Shown: positions 37,191-42,494 of the stretch, in pieces | Position numbering within the stretch: the first letter of the stretch is position 1 | Layout: each line of letters starts with the position of its first letter | Virus record (IMG/VR): IMGVR_UViG_3300029624_000217 | Location: 1-42,494 of that record | DNA from: a virus | Reading direction: 5' to 3' (one strand) | Length of the DNA stretch: 42,494 nt | Notes under the pieces: generated by a model | Database searches by the model: none | What the model was told of the DNA's origin: nothing | What the model saw: only the letters and a program-made list of their open reading frames with translations | Made by a program: the position numbers and the translations under genes

Positions 37191-37643
37191 ATGAGCACAG
37201 AGATCGCTATATCAGAAGTTGGCCGCATGATGAGCCGCGCAAGACAGGAAGGCTATGAACAAGGGTTCGAGCGGGGAATGACGCAGAAATGCATCAATGA
37301 TGTGATTTGCGCCATAGATGGACTTGAGGACGAGATGCGCGCCAAGGACGCCATGCTCGTCAAGCCAAAAAGAACAACGGCCATTGCAGATATCGTTTCT
37401 CTACGGAACCGGCTGCAAATCGAGGCGGAAAACAACGGCTACACAATGCCGCAACCAAGTTTCTTCAAGCGTCTCTTGCGCTTGGTGAAAAGGGCGCTCC
37501 CCAATGTGCCCCACTGTGTAACTCGCGAAGACATGCGCACCATCGGTGTGGGTATATCCGAATGCGCTGTCTTCGTTCTTTTTTTGACCGCGGTGGTTGG
37601 TGCAATAACCATGATTTCAGTCGCACTTGGAGGTGGAGCATGA
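37191..37643 (+). CDS. Hypothetical tail-anchored membrane protein
   Basis: This 150-residue protein has a hydrophilic N-terminal part (RMMSRARQEGYEQGFERGMT then QKCINDVICAIDGLEDEMRA), a basic patch (FFKRLLRLVKRALP) and a single C-terminal membrane segment (ISECAVFVLFLTAVVGAITM, ISVAL). Such topology would place most of the protein in the cytoplasm at the inner membrane. No family recognised. It is coupled (ATGA) to the following small gene. Confidence 0.55.
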   Translation: MSTEIAISEVGRMMSRARQEGYEQGFERGMTQKCINDVICAIDGLEDEMRAKDAMLVKPKRTTAIADIVSLRNRLQIEAENNGYTMPQPSFFKRLLRLVKRALPNVPHCVTREDMRTIGVGISECAVFVLFLTAVVGAITMISVALGGGA

Positions 37644-37816
37644 CGATAGATTTAAAACATTTCGACGACCGCACCCACTACAACATTCTGCCAGACACGC
37701 CCTTTCACATATGGAAGAGCTACAAGGAGGTAGAGCTTTGCTATGCGAATGACAACGGAGCCCTTGTAAATATGTCCGGCTTTTGGGCCAAGGAGAATAT
37801 GGATGTACGGGATTGA
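37640..37816 (+). CDS. Small hypothetical early protein
   Basis: The start is ATG 37640 (MTIDLKHFDDRTHYNILPDT), overlapping the upstream stop and preceded by GGAGGTGGA. The 58-residue product is beta-like (PFHIWKSYKEVELCYANDNG) and ends WAKENMDVRD. The longer frame would lie within the preceding gene. Not recognised. Confidence 0.55.
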   Translation: MTIDLKHFDDRTHYNILPDTPFHIWKSYKEVELCYANDNGALVNMSGFWAKENMDVRD

Positions 37817-37901
37817 TTTAATACATGCGTTTTTCTGCACGGGGAGCGCTGAATATGAGGAATGGAGAGATAAAAATGTGCATACACACAAAATTGGCTG
37901 A
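37803..37901 (+). CDS. Possible 32-residue protein before erf
   Basis: A short frame from ATG 37803 has AAGGAG 7-8 nt upstream and encodes MYGIDLIHAFFCTGSAEYEE followed by WRDKNVHTHKIG. It bridges the gap between the previous gene (overlap 14 bp) and the erf start (overlap 26 bp). The ribosome-binding site is good; protein identity is unknown. Confidence 0.45.
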   Translation: MYGIDLIHAFFCTGSAEYEEWRDKNVHTHKIG

Positions 37902-38508
37902 GATTCAAAGGGAGTTGAAGGCCCCCAAAAATCAATATAACAGCTTCGGTAAATACAAATACCGTTCCTGTGAGGACATCCTGGAGGGCGTAAAGCCCCT
38001 ATTGGGAGATGTCACCCTTACTCTTTCAGATGACATTGTTCAGGTTGGCAACCGTATTTACGTGAAGGCAAAGGCAACACTCAAAGATAAAGAGGGCGAA
38101 CTGTCCGCGACAGGATGGGCGCGTGAATCTGAAACAAAGAAAGGCATGGACGATAGCCAAATCACGGGATCAACCTCATCCTATGCCCGCAAATACGCCC
38201 TAAACGGCCTGTTCTGTATTGATGATACAAAGGATGCTGATACCGACGAGCATAAAAATCATCAAGCAACTAAGAAAGAGCCGCCCGCCGAGCAAAAAAA
38301 GGCAAAGGCCAAAGAATGGGCCGACAGTGCCAAGCAAACAGTCAGCGCCTTTGAAAGCATTGAGGACCTTAATGCATGGCAGAACGACAATCTTGAGCGC
38401 ATCGACAGGCTGAAACCCTACGATGACATCTATAAAGACCTCGGTGATTTGATTCTCAAGAGAACCAAAGAGCTATGTCAGAAACCAATACCGGAGGCAG
38501 CGGAATGA
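37876..38508 (+). CDS. erf: Erf-family single-strand annealing recombinase
   Basis: The start is ATG 37876 (MCIHTKLAEIQRELKAPKNQ) with GGAGAG in place; a longer start is less likely. The 210-residue protein has the Erf core: NQYNSFGKYKYRSCEDILEG, KPLLGDVTLTLSDDI, RIYVKAKATLKDKEGELSAT, GWARESETKKGMDDSQITGS, STSSYARKYALNGLFCIDDT. A Lys/Ala/Glu-rich C-terminus follows. Erf-like annealases bind ssDNA and pair homologous strands for circularisation and recombination. It is coupled to a PD-(D/E)XK exonuclease gene, the normal partner, and lies near ssb and ninB. Confidence 0.93.
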   Translation: MCIHTKLAEIQRELKAPKNQYNSFGKYKYRSCEDILEGVKPLLGDVTLTLSDDIVQVGNRIYVKAKATLKDKEGELSATGWARESETKKGMDDSQITGSTSSYARKYALNGLFCIDDTKDADTDEHKNHQATKKEPPAEQKKAKAKEWADSAKQTVSAFESIEDLNAWQNDNLERIDRLKPYDDIYKDLGDLILKRTKELCQKPIPEAAE

Positions 38509-39236
38509 GCGCTTATCGTATCTCGCCATCACAAATCAACCTGTTTTTAAATGAGCCTGCCATATGGATACTTAATAGGTTCTTTGGCGTCTACGGTGAT
38601 TTTGGCGCGTCCGCCAAGCGGGGGAATTGTGTGGAGTTGGGGCTTAACAAGGTTCTTTTGAATGGGCTCACATTTGATGAAGCCTTAGGTCAGGTCCTTC
38701 ATATTTATGATACCGACATGGAGGAAATCTATGACGAGAAAAAAGAAGCAGAACGTGAAAACATAGGCCCCATGCTAGAGCAGGCTATTGATCTTTTTTT
38801 GAATATTGACCCGCCGCAAAAAACACAAATTCGAATAGAACCGGATGTGCTGGACCTACCCATTCTCGGAATTGCGGACTACGACATGGGGGAATACATG
38901 GTTGATCTTAAAACGACTTCACGGTGTCCCTCATGCGTTGAAAACCTCTCCTCTGAACATATCAGACAGACAACAATCTACTATCTTGGGAGCAATAAGC
39001 CTCAAAAGCTAGCCTACGTTACACCTAAAAAGAACGCCCTTTACGAAGTCACTAAAGAGCAAATGGAGACCGCAGAAAAGGAAATTAGAGCCGCCGCGGA
39101 AGCCATGAGAGCAGCTTACGACATTGAAGAAAAGCAAGGGAAAGACGCGCTCGCGGTTCTTTACCCCCCACGAGATACGAAAAACTTTTACTGGGACAAC
39201 AAAACATTAAACGCAGCACAAGGCATTTGGTTTTAG
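38505..39236 (+). CDS. PD-(D/E)XK exonuclease (RecB/Cas4-like), partner of Erf
   Basis: The start is ATG 38505 (MSAYRISPSQINLFLNEPAI) with a good ribosome-binding site and ATGA overlap with erf. The 243-residue protein has the RecB-nuclease layout: early YRISPSQINLFLN helix, AKRGNCVELGLNKVL, then ILGIADYDMGEYMVDLKTTS with Asp125 and Asp134-x-Lys136, and QTTIYYLGSNKPQKLAYVTP as the QxxxY region. It probably resects double-stranded ends to feed the annealase. Length and order fit phage recombination exonucleases of this type. Confidence 0.85.
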   Translation: MSAYRISPSQINLFLNEPAIWILNRFFGVYGDFGASAKRGNCVELGLNKVLLNGLTFDEALGQVLHIYDTDMEEIYDEKKEAERENIGPMLEQAIDLFLNIDPPQKTQIRIEPDVLDLPILGIADYDMGEYMVDLKTTSRCPSCVENLSSEHIRQTTIYYLGSNKPQKLAYVTPKKNALYEVTKEQMETAEKEIRAAAEAMRAAYDIEEKQGKDALAVLYPPRDTKNFYWDNKTLNAAQGIWF

Positions 39237-39248
39237 AAAGGGATTAGC

Positions 39249-39737
39249 ATGAGCGGATCAGTAAATAAGGTAATTTTAGTAGGCAATTTGGGCAATGACC
39301 CGGATGTAAGAACCATGCAGTCGGGCGACAAGGTGGTCAATTTATCTATCGCCACAAGTGAGAGCTGGAAGGATAAACAGACGGGCGAGCGTAAAGAGCG
39401 CGTTGAGTGGAACCGCGTTGTGGTTTTCAACAAAGGTCTGGTCTCTGTCTGCGAAAACTACCTCTCTAAAGGATCGAAGGTTTATATCGAGGGCCAGCTC
39501 GAAACCCGCAAATGGACCGATCAAAGCGGTGTTGAAAAATACACTACCGAGATTGTCTTGCGTCCATTTAGGGGCGAACTGGTCATGCTGGACTCGCGTA
39601 GCTCAACGGTAGAGCAAGGTGCTCATAACGCCTCGGGTGCAGGTTCGAATCCTGCCGCGAGTACCATGGATGCCGCAGGTGGAGACTTCGAGGACGATAT
39701 CCCATTTATGCGTTTTAACGATTTTATAGGAGCTTAA
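39249..39737 (+). CDS. ssb: Single-stranded DNA-binding protein with a tRNA gene inside its linker
   Basis: The 162-residue protein has a standard SSB OB-fold in residues 1-112 (VNKVILVGNLGNDPDVRTMQ, RKERVEWNRVVVFNKGLVSV, SKGSKVYIEGQLETRKWTDQ, YTTEIVLRPFRGELVMLD). The following 25 codons are encoded by a complete tRNA gene (39592-39666). After it comes DAAGGDFEDDIPFMRFNDFI: the acidic DDIPF tip that normally ends SSBs, here followed by nine extra residues. SSB coats ssDNA and recruits replication partners through the tip; the linker tolerates almost any sequence. RNase P cutting at the tRNA would destroy this mRNA. Confidence 0.93.
   Translation: MSGSVNKVILVGNLGNDPDVRTMQSGDKVVNLSIATSESWKDKQTGERKERVEWNRVVVFNKGLVSVCENYLSKGSKVYIEGQLETRKWTDQSGVEKYTTEIVLRPFRGELVMLDSRSSTVEQGAHNASGAGSNPAASTMDAAGGDFEDDIPFMRFNDFIGA
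39592..39666 (+). tRNA. tRNA with CAU anticodon (Met, or Ile2 if lysidine-modified)
   Basis: A full cloverleaf is present. The acceptor is ACTCGCG (39592-39598) with CGCGAGT (39656-39662), all 7 pairs perfect. The D arm is GCTC/GAGC with a 7-nt loop containing GG. The anticodon stem is AGGTG/CGCCT with loop CTCATAA (CAU at 39624-39626), and the variable loop has 5 nt. The T arm is GCAGG/CCTGC with TTCGAAT. Discriminator A and an encoded CCA end it. The acceptor pairs fully (A1:T72), so it is not an initiator; elongator Met or Ile2 cannot be told apart here. It lies in frame in ssb. Confidence 0.93.
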
Positions 39738-39738
39738 T

Positions 39739-39951
39739 ATGTATATATCAGATTTTATTGCACTCTTGTTCTTCTTAACCCTACTTATTGGCGGGATATT
39801 CGGAGCATACTACCTTCAAAAAGCTTCATGCATGGCAAAGACTATATCTTTTAAAGAGAGCAAGTTCGACCCGATTTCCGGATGTATGGTTTTGCACAAC
39901 GGCAGATGGCTTCCCTTGGAAAACATACGCGGATTTGATGACAAGGGTTAA
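39739..39951 (+). CDS. Small membrane protein
   Basis: The 70-residue product starts right after ssb with TAGGAG upstream. An N-terminal membrane segment (FIALLFFLTLLIGGIFGAYY) is followed by a short cytoplasmic or periplasmic tail (FKESKFDPISGCMVLHNGRW, LPLENIRGFDDKG). Not recognised. It is only 2 bp from the HNH gene and so part of the same early operon. Function unknown. Confidence 0.6.
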   Translation: MYISDFIALLFFLTLLIGGIFGAYYLQKASCMAKTISFKESKFDPISGCMVLHNGRWLPLENIRGFDDKG

Positions 39952-39953
39952 GC

Positions 39954-40268
39954 ATGCTCAAACAACCCAAAATCCGCTCCAAGAAGCACCTCAAGTTTAT
40001 CGCTTCCCTGCCCTGTTTGATATGCCGGAGAACAGATGTTCAGGCCGCTCATATCAGACACGGCAACGGGGCGGGAATGGGATTAAAGAGCGGTGATGAC
40101 TGTACGGTCCCCCTGTGTATTGCTTGCCACGCAAACCAACATGAAAACGGAGAAGAGATGTGGTGGGGCGTACGCGGGGGAATAGATAAGGCCACAGGGC
40201 TTGCAAAGGATTTATACGCTGTATCAGGGGATACGGTTGAGGGAATGAAGTTAATAGCGAGGTTTTGA
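39954..40268 (+). CDS. HNH-type nuclease (DUF968/Ref-like)
   Basis: The 104-residue protein has KKHLKFIASLPCLICRRTDV with CxxC at 21-24, QAAHIRHGN, GLKSGDDCTVPLCIACHANQ and HENGEEMWW. This set (CxxC, AAHI, D----PLC--CH--QH--GE) is that of DUF968 or Ref-like HNH nucleases found next to ninB in lambdoid recombination clusters. Ref is a RecA-dependent nuclease in P1. Activity here is inferred. The stop overlaps the ninB start as TGATG. Confidence 0.82.
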   Translation: MLKQPKIRSKKHLKFIASLPCLICRRTDVQAAHIRHGNGAGMGLKSGDDCTVPLCIACHANQHENGEEMWWGVRGGIDKATGLAKDLYAVSGDTVEGMKLIARF

Positions 40269-40678
40269 TGGAGCAATACATACCCATACACACACAAGGA
40301 ATGAAAGAGGCAGCGTGCAGGGTTATTGCAGGAATGCCGTTGCCCTGTGAAGTGGTCATTCAACCTCTTAAGGCAAAACGCTCCGCAGCACAAAACCGCC
40401 TATACTGGAAGTGGCTAACAGAGATCGCTCAGCAAATGGAGGTTGAGGGAAAGCGCTATTCAAAGGAAGAATGGCACCACTTGTGCGGAATGAAATGGAT
40501 CGGAGTTAAGACCATTGAAATCGGCGATAAGGAATTCCCGCTTCCAGCTAAAAGCACAACAAAACTAAAGGTCGGAGAATTTGCTGATTACCTAACGAAA
40601 ATAGAGGCACATTTCCTATCAAAAGGCGTTGCCTTGACCTTTACCGACGATTACGCGGAGGCAATGGGTGTTAAATGA
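40268..40678 (+). CDS. ninB: NinB-like recombination protein
   Basis: The start is ATG 40268, overlapping the previous stop. The 136-residue protein contains EVVIQPLKAKRSAAQNRLYW, KWLTEIAQQMEVEGKRYSKE, EEWHHLCGMKW and FADYLTKIEAHFLSKGVALT. RSxxQNRLYWxWL and W---- -F are the NinB (lambda Orf) signature. NinB binds SSB-coated ssDNA and assists strand annealing, consistent with erf, the exonuclease and ssb upstream. Length is normal. Confidence 0.9.
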   Translation: MEQYIPIHTQGMKEAACRVIAGMPLPCEVVIQPLKAKRSAAQNRLYWKWLTEIAQQMEVEGKRYSKEEWHHLCGMKWIGVKTIEIGDKEFPLPAKSTTKLKVGEFADYLTKIEAHFLSKGVALTFTDDYAEAMGVK

Positions 40679-40863
40679 AAAACCTAACCCTCATAGCCAC
40701 GGCCTTAATCATAAGTGCCCTCTTCCCGGCCTCTGCTCATACAGAGATAGAGCCCGTGGTTGTGAGGAAGGTTGTCTATGAATGGCACATAAACTGGGAT
40801 CAGGTGGATGATATCGGGGTGAAAAGATTAACCGTTGAGGATGTAAAGGAGCAAATACAATGA
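40675..40863 (+). CDS. Small secreted or periplasmic protein
   Basis: The 62-residue product begins with a signal peptide: MKN, a hydrophobic LTLIATALIISALFP and ASA-H as a likely cleavage site (ASAH). The mature part is about 40 residues (TEIEPVVVRKVVYEWHINWD, QVDDIGVKRLTVEDVKEQIQ). ATGA overlaps on both sides place it in the early operon. Function unknown; small exported phage proteins can modify the envelope or exclude other phages. Confidence 0.6.
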   Translation: MKNLTLIATALIISALFPASAHTEIEPVVVRKVVYEWHINWDQVDDIGVKRLTVEDVKEQIQ

Positions 40864-41210
40864 GAAAAACGAAAGGATGCGCTACGGACCGGGATATAGA
40901 GATCGGGGCAATGCTCCGGCAGGTCAGAAATCTTAGAGGTCTGAGCCAAACGGAACTGGCCGAAAAGATCGGCATTACGTTTCAGCAAGTGCAAAAATAC
41001 GAAAAAGGCACCAACCGGATTTCGGCCTCTCGCTTGGAAGCAATATGCGCCGTTTTGTCTGTGCCGGTGACACAGTTTTTCCCGGCCAACGATGACAAGC
41101 CCATAGTTTTTGGGAAAGATGCCTTGCGGCTTATCAGGGCATATGAACGCTGCGATGAACGCTCGCAGGGAATAATCGTGGATACGGTGGAGAGAGTCGC
41201 AAACGTATAG
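40860..41210 (+). CDS. XRE-family transcriptional regulator (SinR-like)
   Basis: The 116-residue protein has a full XRE HTH: IEIGAMLRQVRNLRGLSQTE, LAEKIGITFQQVQKYEKGTN, RISASRLEAICAVLSVPVTQ, FF. The FQQVQKYEKGxNRIxASRL phrase is typical of small alphaproteobacterial XRE regulators. The C-terminal RLIRAYERCDERSQGIIVDT is a short dimerisation helix. It lies between the recombination genes and the excisionase, and may control integrase or late expression. No target site was identified. Confidence 0.85.
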   Translation: MRKTKGCATDRDIEIGAMLRQVRNLRGLSQTELAEKIGITFQQVQKYEKGTNRISASRLEAICAVLSVPVTQFFPANDDKPIVFGKDALRLIRAYERCDERSQGIIVDTVERVANV

Positions 41211-41220
41211 GGGCAATTCT

Positions 41221-41535
41221 ATGAGCTTTTTGATATCAGAAATTGAGGCAGCAAACATTATCGGAGGCCATTACGGCATTGATGATGAAAGCACACAAAA
41301 ACGAAGAATCCGAAAGCTTATGGATAGAGCCGATATCAAGTACACGGAGCACGGGCGTGAAAGGTTTATTGAAAAAACAGACCTCATTGCATTAAAGGAG
41401 GCCATAAAATGGCAATCAAGCCAACTAAAAGAAAAGGATCGCCGTACTGGTACGCGCGCGGGACGCACAAAGGAATCCAAGTATTCGAATCTACAGGAAT
41501 TCTTCACGCCGATGCCAAGAGAGCGCCGCGTATAG
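41221..41535 (+). CDS. Excisionase-like small protein
   Basis: The 104-residue protein has a winged-helix-like opening (ISEIEAANIIGGHYGIDDES, TQKRRIRKLMDRADIKYTEH) and RERFIEKTDLIALKEAI, which resembles excisionase or AlpA-type proteins. It overlaps the integrase start by 127 bp in another frame, as xis-int pairs often do. GGGGCAATTCT precedes the ATG, a weak ribosome-binding site. The last 40 residues are basic and lie wholly in the overlap. Role inferred from position. Confidence 0.65.
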   Translation: MSFLISEIEAANIIGGHYGIDDESTQKRRIRKLMDRADIKYTEHGRERFIEKTDLIALKEAIKWQSSQLKEKDRRTGTRAGRTKESKYSNLQEFFTPMPRERRV

Positions 41536-42494
41536 TCGAGGATTATATCGCAAAGCTGCAAAATGAAATTGAAGATACAGCCATACATGGAAAAGCCCAT
41601 AAAGCCACATTTGCCGACGCCGCACAAAATTATCTCTCGCAAGGGGGTTCTCCTCGATTTCTGGAGAAGGTCGTTATGCATATAGGGCACGTAAAATTAA
41701 AGGATATTGATCAGGAATTTGTTAATCAGGCATCTATTGAGATGTATGGCCATTGCACCAACTCGACAAGAAACCGCCAGTTTTTTACCCCCTTCATATC
41801 TGTTTGGAATGCCAATACCGCGGGGCAAAACCCGCTATGCAGGGCTGTGAACTGGAAACGTCCAAGTATGCGGGCCGACAACAAGGCCAAGAAAATTGCC
41901 TCTATAGGCAAGGCAGTAAAATATGAAGACGCTTGGACATTCATTAACGCGGCAAGCAAGCCGCTCGCGGAGATTTTGTTTTTTATGTTCTATACCGGCT
42001 GCAGGCCAATAGAAGCAATATTGCTGGATGAGCGATACGTTTTTCTTGAAAACCGCTGGGGCATCTTTAACGACACCAAGACAGAGGAAAGCCGGTCCTT
42101 CCCGATTCATGAGTGTCTTATACCGATGCTGGAGAGGCTTTGCCAAAAAGAGGGTCGCGTATTTCACAACTCACGGGGCGTTCCATGGCCGGACAATCGT
42201 CTATATTCAAAATCAGGCCGCATACTGAGCCAGCGTGGCGGGCAGTTTCAAACCCCCATACGTTCAGCGCAAAAGAAAACGGGCTTGATGATAGAGCCTT
42301 ACCATGCCCGCCATACGGTGGCCACTCACCTTGTTTACCCTGGGGGAGTGCATGAAGTGATTAAGAACGAGATCCTTGGGCACGGAAACAAGGGGCGTGT
42401 TTCCTCGGATTATTTACATTTGCCTAGACAAGCGCATATCGATGCGATAAACATTTTACCCAAGCCTGTTGGCCTGAGAAAGGATTTGCTATGA
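41409..42494 (+). CDS. int: Tyrosine integrase
   Basis: The 361-residue protein has an AP2-like arm domain (PTKRKGSPYWYARGTHKGIQ), a SAM-like core-binding domain and a catalytic domain: TGCRPIEAI with Arg199, DTKTEESRSFPIH with Lys224, EPYHARHTVATHL with Arg301, ILGHGNKGRVSSDYLH with His325 and the nucleophile Tyr335. The box-II histidine three residues before Arg301 is replaced by Tyr298, with a His at 299. It integrates and, with the excisionase, excises the prophage. The stop codon is the last base of the window, so attP is not seen. Confidence 0.94.
   Translation: MAIKPTKRKGSPYWYARGTHKGIQVFESTGILHADAKRAPRIVEDYIAKLQNEIEDTAIHGKAHKATFADAAQNYLSQGGSPRFLEKVVMHIGHVKLKDIDQEFVNQASIEMYGHCTNSTRNRQFFTPFISVWNANTAGQNPLCRAVNWKRPSMRADNKAKKIASIGKAVKYEDAWTFINAASKPLAEILFFMFYTGCRPIEAILLDERYVFLENRWGIFNDTKTEESRSFPIHECLIPMLERLCQKEGRVFHNSRGVPWPDNRLYSKSGRILSQRGGQFQTPIRSAQKKTGLMIEPYHARHTVATHLVYPGGVHEVIKNEILGHGNKGRVSSDYLHLPRQAHIDAINILPKPVGLRKDLL

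Noticed and set aside
39592-39666. The tRNA in ssb as phage attachment site
   Set aside because: attP normally lies beside int, about 2 kb away, and integration into a tRNA uses the host gene's 3' part. Here a full tRNA lies in the middle of an essential-looking phage operon, so an att site is unlikely.
1-42494. CRISPR arrays and insertion sequences
   Set aside because: No regularly spaced repeats with unique spacers, no transposase genes and no terminal inverted repeats were seen. The only short tandem repeats are those in the O-like linker.

Overview
The window is an almost complete temperate phage (prophage) genome of about 42 kb, with a contractile tail. The host looks like an alphaproteobacterium. 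The main clue is a GapR-like DUF2312 protein at the head of the leftward early operon, a family largely confined to Alphaproteobacteria; a SinR-like XRE regulator next to the integrase fits. The first gene starts at base 1 and the integrase stop is the last base, so the att sites are not visible.

Layout. (1) 1-1101, plus strand: four small genes, one a zinc-ribbon protein and two related to each other. (2) 1104-24161, minus strand, read right to left: the complete late module. It holds small and large terminase, a DUF1073-type portal, an SPP1-gp7/MuF-like protein, a DUF2213 protease fused to a scaffold, a cement protein, a DUF2184 capsid, connector proteins, the tail sheath (DUF3383) and tube (DUF3277). 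It continues with a G/GT-type tail chaperone made by -1 frameshifting, the tape measure, the baseplate (Dit-like, plug, hub, gp138-like spike, gp25-like, J, DUF2612), two related tail fibres, and holin, SAR endolysin and overlapping spanins. A promoter and an attenuator-like hairpin precede the protease-capsid operon. (3) 24212-31651, minus strand: the leftward early operon, with a Cro-like protein, GapR-like protein, nucleases, two DNA methyltransferases, an HNH protein and an O-like initiator plus a loader-like protein. The O-like gene contains iteron-like repeats. A HicAB toxin-antitoxin cassette sits inside this operon on the opposite strand. (4) 31745-36151: the immunity region. It has a CI-like repressor, a two-TM protein, an XRE regulator paired with an EgtD-like methyltransferase, and a degenerate ImmA/IrrE-like protein with a small partner. 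(5) 36302-42494, plus strand: the rightward early operon, with an Erf annealase, PD-(D/E)XK exonuclease, SSB, HNH protein, NinB, XRE regulator, excisionase-like protein and tyrosine integrase.

Regulation. The immunity region is bracketed by two sets of the same 13-bp operator (CGCA-N5-ATG/TGC-type). Three copies lie between cro and the repressor and two lie in front of the rightward early operon. On both sides one copy sits in the spacer of a TTGAC-type promoter, and the paired copies are 33 bp apart. This is a lambda-like OL/OR arrangement.

Most striking observation: a complete 75-nt tRNA(CAU) gene with encoded CCA lies in frame inside the ssb gene, exactly where the disordered SSB linker should be. 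The HTH + EgtD-like methyltransferase pair in the immunity region is the best candidate for an undescribed accessory function.
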